Both the position numbers and the translations under genes were made by a program. DNA of 64,000 bases from Niallia taxi (GTDB lineage: Bacteria > Bacillota > Bacilli > Bacillales > Cytobacillaceae): assembly GCF_032818155.1 (NCBI RefSeq), contig NZ_CP102589.1, positions 2,280,001 through 2,344,000 on the forward strand, in the 5' to 3' direction. Each line of letters opens with the position of its first letter. The first letter of the stretch is position 1. The notes below the pieces were generated by a model. That model was not told the DNA's origin, made no database searches, and saw only the letters and a program-made list of their open reading frames with translations. This document shows, in pieces, positions 1-9,081 of the stretch.

Positions 1-304
1 GATTGAATACAGCGTAAAAAGCATATAAATATAAAAAAGAAAAATATAGAAATTACTAATCCAAAAGTATTATATTGTAAAAAATCCGCATGTTAAAATG
101 GTTATGTCTGGAAAAAACGTTCGTTTTTGGTAACTTTCAGTTGGATCCATGAAGAGAATTGACAGGATGTTGGTAATCTTTGGGCAAAAAGTTATAGGAT
201 GGAATCCTACGTTTATCGCATATATTCTTTTTCCGAGATGACTTATCATAAATATACAAAGCAAACAAGATGCTGATATATATATATTATGGGGGTAATT
301 TTGT
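1..304. other. Leader region upstream of the LysM protein gene, no gene seen
   Basis: This stretch is AT-rich and has no convincing coding frame on either strand. It contains a short self-complementary hairpin (AAAAACG at 113-119 with CGTTTTT at 122-128) that could end a transcript from outside the window. A GGGGGTAA ribosome binding site at about 291-298 serves the gene starting at 305. LysM/SH3 genes in bacilli are often riboswitch controlled, so I looked for c-di-AMP and c-di-GMP riboswitch signatures and did not recognise one. Confidence 0.4.
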
Positions 305-1543
305 ATGACAAGCTTAGTAGGAACTGACGGCGAGCTGAAGGTCTTAAGAAAAGAAAGAAATATGACCAAACCAGTTTATACTACTAGAATGGAAAAAAGA
401 GAACTGGAAAAAAACATTTCAAGCTTAGATATAAGAGATGCTTGGAATATTAGAAGTGTTCTTGAACGTATTAAGGCAAGCTTTATGGAGCATGTTGCTA
501 GTATCAGAAAACTTGTGAAGGAAAGTCCTGCCAAACGTCTGGTGGTAACAGGTATATTTACTATTTTATTTTCGTTAGGTGCCAGTACTGCATCAGCCTG
601 CATTCAAGAATATACATATGAAGTAAAAAAGAATGAGACAGTTACTGAAATTGCGAAACAGCACGGAGTTACAGCAGAAGCAATACTTACAGTGAACGGC
701 AATGTATCTAACGGAGATAAAATTCTTCTTCCAAAGGTGCAAGACAAAAAAGTGACTGCGACAGTGCTGAATATCCGCTCAAAAGCAACAACGGACAGCA
801 GTATTATAGGGAAAAAGAAGCAAGGAGAAATCGTTAAGGTATCATTCACGAAAAATGGTTGGGCTGGTATCCTTATTGATGGACGCCTAGCATATGTAAG
901 CGCTGATTATTTGACAGACGTTAAAGCTAACGCTTCTAATTCTGTCAGTAAGTCTGTTACGAAGTATGTGACAGCAGACACATTAAGAGTAAGATCAAAT
1001 CCATCCACAAAAGCTGCTGTGATTGGCTCATTTAAAGAAGGAGCGAAGGTTACAGTAAAATCAGAAGAAAATGGCTGGGCACAAATTGAGTATAAAGGGA
1101 AAAAGGCTTATATCAGCAGTGCCTATTTAACGAAGACTGCGCCAAGCAGTGAACCAAGCAAAGCTGTGACCAAGACAGACAGCAAAACCTATACAATAAA
1201 AAAAGGTGACACATTTTATAAAATCAGTAAAAGCTACGGAATTTCTGTTTCCCTATTACAGGAAGCCAATCCGAGGGTTGATGCAACAAAATTACGTATT
1301 GGCCAGGTAATCAATATACCTGCAATAACAGCCTCTGACAGCTTGATAAAGGTTGAAGCAACAATTGGCGGGATTAGTCCAGATGGTACGGTCCGTTTTA
1401 TAACAACAGATGGTATTACTTATGCAGCAAAAGCAGGAACTGATGGAATCTTAAACAGCTTATACGACAACCAGGGCAAAAAGCTGACATTGACCGTTAA
1501 GGCAAAGCGTGGTGAGCAGATGGTGATTACTGCCATCAAATAA
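305..1543 (+). CDS. LysM and SH3b domain cell-wall-binding protein
   Basis: The 412-residue protein starts with about 77 charged residues followed by one hydrophobic segment (about 78-98, ending in an ASTASA-like site), so it is secreted or anchored with a cytoplasmic N-terminus. Outside it has a LysM-like module (about 102-143), two bacterial SH3 repeats (about 150-205 and 220-277, each with a NIRS or RVRS start and an NGW core) and a clear LysM (about 296-339, YTIKKGDTFYKISKSYGIS). A C-terminal segment of about 70 residues is unassigned. LysM and SH3b modules bind peptidoglycan. No amidase, NlpC/P60 or other catalytic domain is visible, so this is a binding or scaffold protein rather than a recognisable hydrolase. 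The ATG at 305 is preceded by GGGGGTAA. An ATG at 362 is possible but has a poorer site. Confidence 0.8.
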   Translation: MTSLVGTDGELKVLRKERNMTKPVYTTRMEKRELEKNISSLDIRDAWNIRSVLERIKASFMEHVASIRKLVKESPAKRLVVTGIFTILFSLGASTASACIQEYTYEVKKNETVTEIAKQHGVTAEAILTVNGNVSNGDKILLPKVQDKKVTATVLNIRSKATTDSSIIGKKKQGEIVKVSFTKNGWAGILIDGRLAYVSADYLTDVKANASNSVSKSVTKYVTADTLRVRSNPSTKAAVIGSFKEGAKVTVKSEENGWAQIEYKGKKAYISSAYLTKTAPSSEPSKAVTKTDSKTYTIKKGDTFYKISKSYGISVSLLQEANPRVDATKLRIGQVINIPAITASDSLIKVEATIGGISPDGTVRFITTDGITYAAKAGTDGILNSLYDNQGKKLTLTVKAKRGEQMVITAIK

Positions 1544-1545
1544 GC

Positions 1546-1587
1546 AAAAAAATAAGAGGCTGCTTTTATGCAGCCTCTTATTTTTTG
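1546..1587 (+). terminator. Rho-independent terminator after the LysM gene
   Basis: A near-perfect stem of about 16 bp pairs AATAAGAGGCTGC (1551-1563) with GCAGCCTCTTATT (1570-1582), with a 6-nt TTTTAT loop and a following T run. It starts 3 nt after the stop codon. Confidence 0.9.
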
Positions 1588-1746
1588 CGAAAAATTACGG
1601 TGAAACAAAGCGTCTTAACATACCCCAACTTTTAACAGCAAAAGTGCAGCAGCAGTTTCAGCATTTTTTTTGTAACAAGGCCATTTTTTTGCATTGCTGA
1701 AAACGACTGTTGGCATTAGAAAAGTAGTTTAATAGGAGATGACTTT

Positions 1747-1770
1747 AACTGCCAAATGGCAGTTTTTTTC
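1747..1770 (+). terminator. Orphan terminator-like hairpin
   Basis: A 7-bp stem AACTGCC/GGCAGTT with a 4-nt loop is followed by a run of T. The previous gene already ends in a strong terminator about 165 nt earlier, so this could close a short independent transcript. Confidence 0.5.
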
Positions 1771-1876
1771 GATAAAAGAAAAAGCTAGTAAATAATTTTA
1801 CGTATCCAAATAAAGTTAAATATTTCTAAATAGCAGTTAAAAATCACCTACTAAAATTACAGAAGTGGAATCAGTT

Positions 1877-1890
1877 GGAAATCGTTTTCA
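1877..1890 (+). promoter_or_regulatory. cre-like site upstream of the GNAT/GGDEF-EAL pair
   Basis: GGAAATCGTTTTCA differs from the CcpA consensus TGWAANCGNTNWCA mainly at the first base. It lies about 115 nt upstream of the start chosen for the next gene. CcpA binding is inferred from sequence only. Confidence 0.35.
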
Positions 1891-2004
1891 TTTTGTTGAT
1901 TTTTTTTGTCTATTTTTGATACTAGTATGGATAAAAATAAGTATAATATAGCTTGCATACGTACTTAAAAAATAAAAAAGGTTGATATTTTGGGAGGTAG
2001 TAAT

Positions 2005-2571
2005 GTGTATATGAAAGTTGATTCATTTGCATTGCTTAACGAGTTTAATCAAATCTGGATGGAGTGTTGGCTTGAAAAGGGATACGGATTTGAAATGTCT
2101 GAAATCCCTGCAGATCGGTTTTTAATTATTGATGCAATGGACCAAAAGGTAGGAACAATTGAATTTAAGCAATATTCCCTCGATCCAGCTAACAACATAA
2201 ACAGTGTGTTCCCCTTTTACGAGCTAGAGAAGATGAAAACTTTAAATTTAGACCATGTTATCGAAATTGATAAGGTTGCCATTTTGAAGCAGCATCGCGG
2301 CAAAAACTTGGAAAGACTATTATCACTGTTTGTAGAATACTCAGAATCCCGCCAAATAACTCATTGTGTTGTTTTGCTTGAAAGGCTGTTTTATAAGGCA
2401 CTTAAAAACGTCTATAAAATACCACTGGAAACTGTTGGTGAAAAAATATACTATAAAGGAGACTATGTTATTCCTTCTATCCTTTATCCACAAGGAATAT
2501 ATGAAAACAAGGATAGTTTTTCGTGGTTGATTCAAACAAAAGATATGATAAGAAAACCGATATTAAATTAA
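2005..2571 (+). CDS. GNAT-like acyltransferase fold protein
   Basis: The product of about 188 residues resembles the GNAT/N-acyl-amino-acid-synthase fold. It has an N-terminal strand-rich half, a central IDKVAIL strand followed by KQHRGKNLERLL, which looks like the acetyl-CoA pyrophosphate loop and helix, and a C-terminal strand set. The substrate cannot be read from sequence. A longer frame could start at the TTG at 1990, but that would place the GGGAGG ribosome binding site (1992-1997) inside the gene, so I start at the GTG at 2005. ATG 2011 is the alternative. It lies 14 nt upstream of the GGDEF-EAL gene and is probably co-transcribed with it, which hints at a signalling role. Confidence 0.6.
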   Translation: MYMKVDSFALLNEFNQIWMECWLEKGYGFEMSEIPADRFLIIDAMDQKVGTIEFKQYSLDPANNINSVFPFYELEKMKTLNLDHVIEIDKVAILKQHRGKNLERLLSLFVEYSESRQITHCVVLLERLFYKALKNVYKIPLETVGEKIYYKGDYVIPSILYPQGIYENKDSFSWLIQTKDMIRKPILN

Positions 2572-2585
2572 GAATGGAGAAATAG

Positions 2586-4922
2586 ATGTACAGTCTCAAT
2601 ACAAAAAGGTTTGCCTATTCCTTTATCGTTTTTTTTATTATGGCAAACATCCTTTGGAATATCATCTTCAGCAGCAATCAGCAGCTACTGGATTGGGGTG
2701 GCGTCACATTCCAACTGTTTGCGTGCAGCGCATCTATTTACTGGATTATATCAACTGGCCTTAAAACTAAAAACGCAGCAAAAAGCTTTTGGCTCCTCCT
2801 TGCTTTCGGAGTCCTGGTCTATTTGATCGGTACATTGCTGTGGAGCTATAATCAATTTATTTTGGATGGCAACAGTGTTTTTGGTAAATTAGCTGAGAAG
2901 TTTTTTATTGTTCAAAATGTGTTTTACTTTTTCTCCTTACTTGTTTTAATTAATCAGATTAAAAGCTCACTTTTGACGATTCGCTTTTTACTCGACATTT
3001 TAATTGCTATGTCAGCAGCGACAGCCTTTAGCTGGATATTTTTAATAAGACCTTTGGTTAGTCATAATGAAGATTTAAGCTTTTCTATAACTGAATTAAG
3101 TTATCCGATACTAGATCTAATTGTCCTTGTTGGAGTAATTAGCCTTTTTAATACTTCGAAACGTGTCTTGTCAAAGCAAACCACTTTTCTATTAGTTACA
3201 GGACTGCTTACCCAAATTATTGCAGATACCATTTTTACCTACCTTAAAGTGATTAATTCTTATTCAGTCGGCAGCATCAATGAACCTTTATGGATTTTGT
3301 CCATCCTGCTTATTGGTTTTTCAGGGATTTATCAGAAGGATAGTTTTTCGGTTGAGCTACAGTCACATGCGGGAATGAAAACAGAGAACATCTATATAAA
3401 GCATATAATCCCGTATTTTGGAGTATTGCTGTTAACTCTTTATTTTACGTATATGCTTTATGATAAACATCCAGTTTTCCTTGGTTTATCCATAAGCATA
3501 TTCCTGCTGATAATAAGACAGGTTTTTACATTGCTCGAAAATGATCGGTTAGTCGAGGATTTGAATAAGCTGAATGAAGGACTGGAACAAAAGGTAAAGG
3601 AAAGGACAGATAAGCTTGTTGAGATAATCAATTCAATGGAGTACCTTGCCTTTCACGATGTTGTTACAGGTCTGCCAAATCGCCGTTATATGGAGAAGCG
3701 GCTTTCTCAAGCATTGGAAAACAACAGTCCAGGCAAAAAGCTTGCTTTTATGCTTTTGGATTTAGATCGGTTTAAACATATTAATGATAGTCTTGGCCAT
3801 TCATATGGAGACTTGCTTCTTAAAGAGGTAGGGGAAAGGCTCACTTCAAGCATTAAGCAAAATGGGGTTGTCTTTAGAATTGGTGGTGATGAATATGCAC
3901 TGCTTATTGAGAATACAGACATCTGCCAAATAGAAGAGCTCGCTGAAACGATTCTCAAAAAAACAAGAGAGTCTTATATTATTAAGGGTGTAGAATTAAA
4001 TATCACCCCAAGTATAGGCATCGCCATGTACCCTGATCACGGCAGTGACTTGGATGCACTGCTGATGAAAGCAGATACTGCCATGTACAAAGTAAAAGAA
4101 AATGGCAAGGATCATTTTAAAATATACAATTGTGATATGAGTATGAAGTCCATTATGGAGCTAGAACGCTCGATTCGAAAAGGGATTGAACGAAAGGAAT
4201 TCATCCTTCATTACCAGCCGCAAATTTCAATAGATACTGGTGAGATTGTCGGATTCGAGGCATTGGTTCGCTGGGAAAGACCTGGAAGTGGTTTAGTGCC
4301 CCCTGGTGAATTCATTCCGATTGCAGAGGAAACAGGGCTCATTTTACCGATAGGCGAATGCGTATTATGGGAAGCCTGCAGACAATCTGTTAGCTGGCAG
4401 AAAAAGGGGTTCGCCAATTTACGAATCGCAGTAAATATCTCCTCCTTGCAATTTCAGCAAGAGAATTTCGTTAATATGGTAAAGGCAATCATCCATGAAA
4501 CCGGAGCAAATCCAAATAATATTGAATTGGAAATAACGGAAAGCATCGCGATGGGGCCGATTGAACAAAATATGTCCAAGCTTGCTATTCTCAAAGAAAT
4601 GGGCTTCAATATAGCTATTGATGATTTCGGAACAGGTTATTCTTCTCTTCATTATTTAAGTAAGTTCCAGATTGATAGGCTGAAAATTGATCGCTCCTTT
4701 ATTACATCATTGGAAAAAAGCGAAAAGGATACGGCAATTGTCCGCATGATTGTCATGATGTCAAAAGCATTAAACGTAAAGGTTATTGCAGAAGGAGTAG
4801 AGGACGAACACCAAAAAGCATTCCTCACAGAAGTGAAATGTGATGAACTGCAAGGTTATTTATTCAGTCGGCCACTTAATGTGGAGGATTGTGAAAAACT
4901 TTTATCTGAAAATGCTTCGTAA
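2586..4922 (+). CDS. Membrane GGDEF-EAL cyclic-di-GMP enzyme
   Basis: This 778-residue protein has an N-terminal multi-pass membrane region (about residues 10-315, eight or nine hydrophobic segments). A short coiled linker (about 318-345) leads to a GGDEF domain with GGDEY at about 433 and an EAL domain with EAL at 558, the DDFGTGYSSL loop and KIDRSFI. GGDEF domains make c-di-GMP and EAL domains hydrolyse it. Both signature motifs are intact, so either activity is possible. The RxxD inhibitory I-site expected just before GGDEY reads KQNG, so product inhibition there is unlikely. The ligand of the membrane sensor region is unknown. It is probably transcribed with the upstream GNAT-like gene. 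Confidence 0.9.
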   Translation: MYSLNTKRFAYSFIVFFIMANILWNIIFSSNQQLLDWGGVTFQLFACSASIYWIISTGLKTKNAAKSFWLLLAFGVLVYLIGTLLWSYNQFILDGNSVFGKLAEKFFIVQNVFYFFSLLVLINQIKSSLLTIRFLLDILIAMSAATAFSWIFLIRPLVSHNEDLSFSITELSYPILDLIVLVGVISLFNTSKRVLSKQTTFLLVTGLLTQIIADTIFTYLKVINSYSVGSINEPLWILSILLIGFSGIYQKDSFSVELQSHAGMKTENIYIKHIIPYFGVLLLTLYFTYMLYDKHPVFLGLSISIFLLIIRQVFTLLENDRLVEDLNKLNEGLEQKVKERTDKLVEIINSMEYLAFHDVVTGLPNRRYMEKRLSQALENNSPGKKLAFMLLDLDRFKHINDSLGHSYGDLLLKEVGERLTSSIKQNGVVFRIGGDEYALLIENTDICQIEELAETILKKTRESYIIKGVELNITPSIGIAMYPDHGSDLDALLMKADTAMYKVKENGKDHFKIYNCDMSMKSIMELERSIRKGIERKEFILHYQPQISIDTGEIVGFEALVRWERPGSGLVPPGEFIPIAEETGLILPIGECVLWEACRQSVSWQKKGFANLRIAVNISSLQFQQENFVNMVKAIIHETGANPNNIELEITESIAMGPIEQNMSKLAILKEMGFNIAIDDFGTGYSSLHYLSKFQIDRLKIDRSFITSLEKSEKDTAIVRMIVMMSKALNVKVIAEGVEDEHQKAFLTEVKCDELQGYLFSRPLNVEDCEKLLSENAS

Positions 4923-4948
4923 CCAACTTGCGAATAAACAATTCAGAA

Positions 4949-4977
4949 AAAGCCAAGCGTATTGCTTGGTTTTTTTA
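4949..4977 (+). terminator. Terminator after the GGDEF-EAL gene
   Basis: Stem CCAAGC (4953-4958) / GCTTGG (4964-4969), extended by outer A-T pairs, with loop GTATT and a T run. Confidence 0.8.
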
Positions 4978-5097
4978 TTGATATAATTCTACTAAATTTC
5001 AGGGGTATTTATATTTAGGTGTGAGTCCCTAATCTTCATTAAAGAAATTAATAAGAGATCACAACTTAAAAAGTTTAACCACTTCCTCTTTTATATA

Positions 5098-5111
5098 GTA
5101 AAACGTTTTCA
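5098..5111 (+). promoter_or_regulatory. cre-like palindrome upstream of the AraC regulator
   Basis: GTAAAACGTTTTCA contains the symmetric core AAAACGTTTT and differs from the cre consensus at the first two bases. It lies about 80 nt before the regulator start. A CcpA or LacI-family site is plausible but unproven. Confidence 0.35.
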
Positions 5112-5188
5112 TTTTCTAGTTGCCTTATCTTTAAGATTGTTAGTAAGATAGAAAAGAAGACTTTAGTCTTGAAGTGGGGGGGATTTAG

Positions 5189-6154
5189 TTGGACACACTC
5201 CTTTTAAAGCAGTTGATGGAACTGACAGAGGAAGAAATCGAAATTTTATCACAGGAAAAAAAGGTCAGGAAGGATCTTTATACGAGCCAGCGCCACTTTA
5301 TTATCGAAAGTGAAAAATTTCTTGATAAAAACAAAATGATAACGGTAAGGAAGCATACTAGATTTATTGACTTTCCGAAGCACAGGCATAACTATATTGA
5401 AATCAATTACGTCGTAAAAGGCAAACTAAAGCAAAAGGTGGATAACGATTCTATCACATTGAAAAAAGGCGAGCTGCTTTTTTTAAATCAGCATATTGAG
5501 CATGAAATAGAGGCTTGTGGGAATGATGATCTTATAATCAACTTCATCATCCAGCCGCTCTTTTTTCAATTTATTTTTCAATATTTAAATGGTGAAAACA
5601 TCATTACAGAATTTCTCATAAACAGCTTGTTTAATCATACTCAAAATGGACAATATTTATATTATGCCGTTTCAGAAGTCGAAGAGATTCAGGAGCTAGT
5701 CGAAAAAATTATAAAAGAAGAAACGGACGGCTCCCTTATGGCAGAATCAAAGATGAAGCTATACATGGGGCTTCTCTTAATTGAGCTGGTGAAAAACACA
5801 GATAAAATAACGAAAAATCAATCTGCCTCCTCTCAGCATTTTATCGTCGTTGAATCATTGAAATATATTGAGGAGCATTATAAAAATGGAACATTGCAGG
5901 AGCTTGCACAGCGCTTGCTGCAATCAAGCTCAAGCTTAAGTAAAAATATAAAAAAGGCAACTGGGTTTACTTTTAAGGATTTAATACAGGAAAAACGGCT
6001 TATGAAAGCAAAGGAGCTGTTAGAAACAACAGACTTTTCTGTACGGACAGTTGTGGAGGAAGTGGGCTATGATAATATCAGCTACTTTTATCGGATTTTC
6101 AAAGAAAAATATAAAAAAACACCGAAGGAATTAAGAAAAGAACTGGCAAAATAG
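5189..6154 (+). CDS. AraC family regulator, probable L-rhamnose regulator
   Basis: The 321-residue protein has a cupin-type sensor domain (about 55-130, containing FPKHRHNYIEINYVVKG) and a C-terminal double helix-turn-helix of the AraC type (about 220-320, ending YDNISYFYRIFKEKYKKTPKELR). Such proteins bind a sugar in the cupin pocket and activate neighbouring catabolic genes. Its position 150 nt upstream of the rhamnulokinase gene, in the same direction, makes rhamnose the likely effector. The start is the TTG at 5189, 6 nt after a G-rich ribosome binding site. It ends in its own terminator, so it is a separate transcription unit. It is not a clear orthologue of E. coli RhaS or RhaR that I can identify. 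Confidence 0.8.
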   Translation: MDTLLLKQLMELTEEEIEILSQEKKVRKDLYTSQRHFIIESEKFLDKNKMITVRKHTRFIDFPKHRHNYIEINYVVKGKLKQKVDNDSITLKKGELLFLNQHIEHEIEACGNDDLIINFIIQPLFFQFIFQYLNGENIITEFLINSLFNHTQNGQYLYYAVSEVEEIQELVEKIIKEETDGSLMAESKMKLYMGLLLIELVKNTDKITKNQSASSQHFIVVESLKYIEEHYKNGTLQELAQRLLQSSSSLSKNIKKATGFTFKDLIQEKRLMKAKELLETTDFSVRTVVEEVGYDNISYFYRIFKEKYKKTPKELRKELAK

Positions 6155-6176
6155 CGATTTTTGCCAGTTTTTTTTG
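6141..6176 (+). terminator. Terminator overlapping the AraC gene stop
   Basis: Stem AACTGGCAAAA (6141-6151) pairs with TTTTGCCAGTT (6159-6169), followed by T residues. The upstream arm lies in the last codons of the AraC gene. Confidence 0.85.
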
Positions 6177-6219
6177 CGTTCTTTTGAGGGGTTAAGGAAT
6201 TTAAGGACAACAAATAAGA

Positions 6220-6235
6220 AAAATAACGTTATTTT
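6220..6235. promoter_or_regulatory. Perfect 16-bp palindrome upstream of rhaB
   Basis: AAAATAACGTTATTTT is a perfect inverted repeat in the 152-nt gap before rhaB. It may be an operator for one of the two regulators in this locus. The assignment is inference. Confidence 0.35.
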
Positions 6236-6267
6236 TTTATGCGTTTACATTCTTTAGAATAAGGATT

Positions 6268-6281
6268 AGAAAACGTTTTCA
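6268..6281 (+). promoter_or_regulatory. cre site upstream of rhaB
   Basis: AGAAAACGTTTTCA matches the CcpA operator consensus except for the first base and lies 25 nt before the rhaB start. This suits glucose repression of the rhamnose operon. Confidence 0.6.
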
Positions 6282-6306
6282 ATTGGGACTCAAGGAGAGG
6301 TAGAAA

Positions 6307-7719
6307 ATGAACAAATCTGTTTTGGCTGTTGACATTGGAGCCTCAAGTGGACGGCTGATGCTCGGTTCAATACACGAAGGAAAACTCGTGTTGGATGAAC
6401 TGCACCGTTTCTCAAACAGCATTGTCAAAAAAGGACAATATTATTGTTGGGATTTACATAAGCTGTTTGTCGAAATAAAGCAAGGGATAAAAAAATGTCA
6501 GGACCTTCAAGTTAGGCCAGAAAGTATCGGGATTGATACATGGGCAGTGGATTTTGTGCTCCTTGATGAGAATGGAAATTTGTTGACAGAGGCTGTTTCT
6601 TACAGGGATGACAGAACAGATGGTGTGATGGAGGAAGTTTTCCAGAAAATCATCAAGGAAAGAATTTATTTGGAAACGGGTATTCAATTTCAAAAATTCA
6701 ATACGATTTACCAGCTTTGCGCATTAAAGAAATCAAATCCAGAGAGCCTTGATAAAGCAGACAAGTTTTTAATGGTACCTGATTATTTTCACTATTTGCT
6801 GACAGGAAAAGCAGTGAATGAATATACGAATGCAACATCAACACAGTTAGTTAATGCGTTTACGAAAAAGTGGGATAAACAGCTGCTTGATGCAATTTCC
6901 ATCAAGCCAGAAATGTTCCAGGATATTAAGATGCCAGGCACTATTTTAGGAGACGTTAAAGCGGAGCTTGCTGAGGAATTCGGGTTCAACTTAAAAGTAG
7001 TTTTGCCGGCAACACATGATACTGCTTCCGCTGTTATTTCTGTACCTGAGCATGATGAGACGATTTACATCAGTTCCGGAACATGGTCACTTATCGGTGT
7101 TGAAAACAAATTTCCTATCTGTGTAACAAAAGCATTGGATTACAACTTCACGAATGAAGGCGGCATTGATTACCGCTTCCGATTTTTGAAGAACATTATG
7201 GGATTATGGATGATTCAGGAGGTGCGGCGAAACTACGATAATGAATACTCATTTGCAGAATTCGTTGAGCTTGCAAAAGCAGCAAAAAACTTTCAATCTA
7301 TTGTCAATGTTAATGATGACCGCTTCTTAAATCCAGACAACATGATTCTTGCGATTCAGAACTATTGTGCAGAAACAAATCAGGAAATTCCAGTAACTCC
7401 AGGTGAGGTTGCCAAATGTGTTTATGACAGTTTAGTTGAATGCTATGTTGCAGCTATTGATGAAATTGAAGAGATTTTCGAAAAGAAATTTACGAAGATT
7501 AATATAATCGGCGGAGGCTGCCAAAATGAACTGCTGAACCAGCTGATTGCTGATGCAACAAAAAAGCAAGTGTTTGCCGGACCTGTTGAAGCAACAGCCG
7601 TTGGGAATATTGTTTCCCAATTGATTGCATTAGGTGAAATAAAGGATGTACACGAAGCAAGGAAATTAATTAAGCATTCCTTTGATGTGAAAGGATACGA
7701 AGCAGCACAACCAATATGA
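6307..7719 (+). CDS. rhaB: Rhamnulokinase
   Basis: This FGGY-family sugar kinase of 470 residues phosphorylates L-rhamnulose to L-rhamnulose 1-phosphate with ATP in the cytoplasm. The N-terminal phosphate loop DIGASSGRLMLG (about 9-20), the IDTWAVDF strand, the ISSGTWSLIG adenosine-site segment in the middle and the C-terminal GGGCQNELLNQLIADAT are all typical of RhaB, and the length matches. A good ribosome binding site (AAGGAGAGG) precedes the ATG. It is the first gene of a tight operon, with rhaA beginning 12 nt downstream, and a cre-like site lies just upstream. Confidence 0.95.
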   Translation: MNKSVLAVDIGASSGRLMLGSIHEGKLVLDELHRFSNSIVKKGQYYCWDLHKLFVEIKQGIKKCQDLQVRPESIGIDTWAVDFVLLDENGNLLTEAVSYRDDRTDGVMEEVFQKIIKERIYLETGIQFQKFNTIYQLCALKKSNPESLDKADKFLMVPDYFHYLLTGKAVNEYTNATSTQLVNAFTKKWDKQLLDAISIKPEMFQDIKMPGTILGDVKAELAEEFGFNLKVVLPATHDTASAVISVPEHDETIYISSGTWSLIGVENKFPICVTKALDYNFTNEGGIDYRFRFLKNIMGLWMIQEVRRNYDNEYSFAEFVELAKAAKNFQSIVNVNDDRFLNPDNMILAIQNYCAETNQEIPVTPGEVAKCVYDSLVECYVAAIDEIEEIFEKKFTKINIIGGGCQNELLNQLIADATKKQVFAGPVEATAVGNIVSQLIALGEIKDVHEARKLIKHSFDVKGYEAAQPI

Positions 7720-7731
7720 GGAGGCTAAAAT

Positions 7732-8985
7732 ATGTCTGTCAAAGAAAACTTTGAAGCAGCAAAAAAACAATATGAGCAATGGGGAGTTGACGTGGAGGCA
7801 GCTTTACAAAAATTGCAGCAAATCCCGATTTCCATCCATTGCTGGCAGGGGGATGATATTGGCGGATTTGAAGCAAATCCGAGTGAATTATCAGGGGGTA
7901 TTGATGTTACCGGTAATTATCCTGGTAAAGCAACAACGCCAGAACAGCTGCGCAGCGATTTGGAAATGGCGTTATCCCTTATCCCTGGGAAGCATAGAGT
8001 CAATCTACACGCGATTTATGCAGAGACGAATGGTGAGGTAGTCGAAAGGGATGAAATTGAACCAAAGCATTTTGAAAATTGGGTAGCTTGGGCAAAGCAG
8101 CATGGCTTGGGTCTGGACTTTAACCCAACATTATTTTCACACGCAAAAGCGGAGGACGGTCTGACACTTTCCCATCCAGACGAAGGTATTCGCGAGTTTT
8201 GGATCAAGCATTGCATTAAAAGCAGAAAAATCGCAGAATACTTTGGCAAAGAACTAGGTACTCCTGCTTTAACGAATATATGGATTCCTGATGGCTATAA
8301 AGACATTCCATCAGACAGACTCACACCACGTATTCGTTTAAAGGAGTCTCTCGATAAAATTTATGCGGAAAAAACAGATGAGCAATATAATCTCGATGCA
8401 GTGGAAAGTAAAGTATTTGGGATTGGTTCAGAATCGTATGTTGTTGGCTCCCACGAATTTTATTTAGGGTACAGCCTAAAGAACAATAAGCTTTGCTTAA
8501 TGGATACAGGACATTATCATCCAACAGAGACCGTATCAAATAAAATTTCCTCGATGCTGCTGTTTTCAGATAAATTGGCACTTCATGTTTCTAGACCAGT
8601 AAGATGGGATAGTGATCATGTTGTTATCCTTGATGATGAATTAAAAGAAATTGGCCTTGAAATTGTTCGTAATGATGCAACAGACAAAGTGCTGATTGGT
8701 CTTGATTTCTTTGATGCAAGCATCAATCGTGTTGCTGCTTGGACAATTGGTACAAGAAATATGATTAAAGCTCTGTTACATGCTCTATTAATGCCGAATG
8801 CAAAATTAAAACAGCTGCAAGAGGAAGGTAATTTTACCGAAAGATTAGCATTAATGGAGGAATTTAAAACATATCCATTTGGCGCTGTTTGGGATTTTTA
8901 TTGTGAACAAATGGATGTCCCTGTTAGAGAAACATGGCTGGAAAATGTGAAAACCTATGAACAAGAAGTATTGTTAAAGCGCTAA
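7732..8985 (+). CDS. rhaA: L-rhamnose isomerase
   Basis: The 417-residue enzyme interconverts L-rhamnose and L-rhamnulose, the first intracellular step of the pathway. The family core is evident: [12 protein letters not shown] near residue 25, [16 protein letters not shown] near 185, [14 protein letters not shown] metal site ([13 protein letters not shown], about 255-267) and [16 protein letters not shown] C-terminal helix ([15 protein letters not shown]). Those His, Asp and Glu residues form the manganese site in known RhaA. Length is normal. The gene lies 12 nt after rhaB and shares its transcript. A hairpin without a T-tail follows it at about 8992-9014. Confidence 0.95.
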   Translation: MSVKENFEAAKKQYEQWGVDVEAALQKLQQIPISIHCWQGDDIGGFEANPSELSGGIDVTGNYPGKATTPEQLRSDLEMALSLIPGKHRVNLHAIYAETNGEVVERDEIEPKHFENWVAWAKQHGLGLDFNPTLFSHAKAEDGLTLSHPDEGIREFWIKHCIKSRKIAEYFGKELGTPALTNIWIPDGYKDIPSDRLTPRIRLKESLDKIYAEKTDEQYNLDAVESKVFGIGSESYVVGSHEFYLGYSLKNNKLCLMDTGHYHPTETVSNKISSMLLFSDKLALHVSRPVRWDSDHVVILDDELKEIGLEIVRNDATDKVLIGLDFFDASINRVAAWTIGTRNMIKALLHALLMPNAKLKQLQEEGNFTERLALMEEFKTYPFGAVWDFYCEQMDVPVRETWLENVKTYEQEVLLKR

Positions 8986-8991
8986 TTAAAT

Positions 8992-9014
8992 GCCTTCCCC
9001 TAAGGGGGAAAGGC
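8992..9014 (+). other. GC-rich hairpin between rhaA and rhaM
   Basis: GCCTTCCCC and GGGGAAAGGC flank a TAAG loop, with one bulged base. There is no T run after it, so it may set mRNA stability or partial attenuation rather than termination. Confidence 0.5.
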
Positions 9015-9081
9015 TTATATAAAAAGATGCAATATAATCTAACAACAAAATGAAAACCTTTACATAACAGGAGGTAATACG

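Larger units (their letters stand above)
1588..2004. other. Intergenic region with an orphan terminator hairpin
   Basis: No supported gene lies here. A second terminator-like hairpin occurs at 1747-1770 (AACTGCC, loop AAAT, GGCAGTT, seven T) without any gene directly before it. A cre-like site lies at 1877-1890 in front of the next gene. Confidence 0.4.

Noticed and set aside
1..304. c-di-AMP or c-di-GMP riboswitch upstream of the LysM gene
   Set aside because: I looked for their conserved blocks and did not find them.
305..1543. Cell-wall hydrolase annotation for the LysM/SH3 protein
   Set aside because: Only binding modules are visible; no catalytic domain could be identified.
9050..9064. 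cre site before rhaM
   Set aside because: ATGAAAACCTTTACA lacks the essential central CG, so I did not list it.
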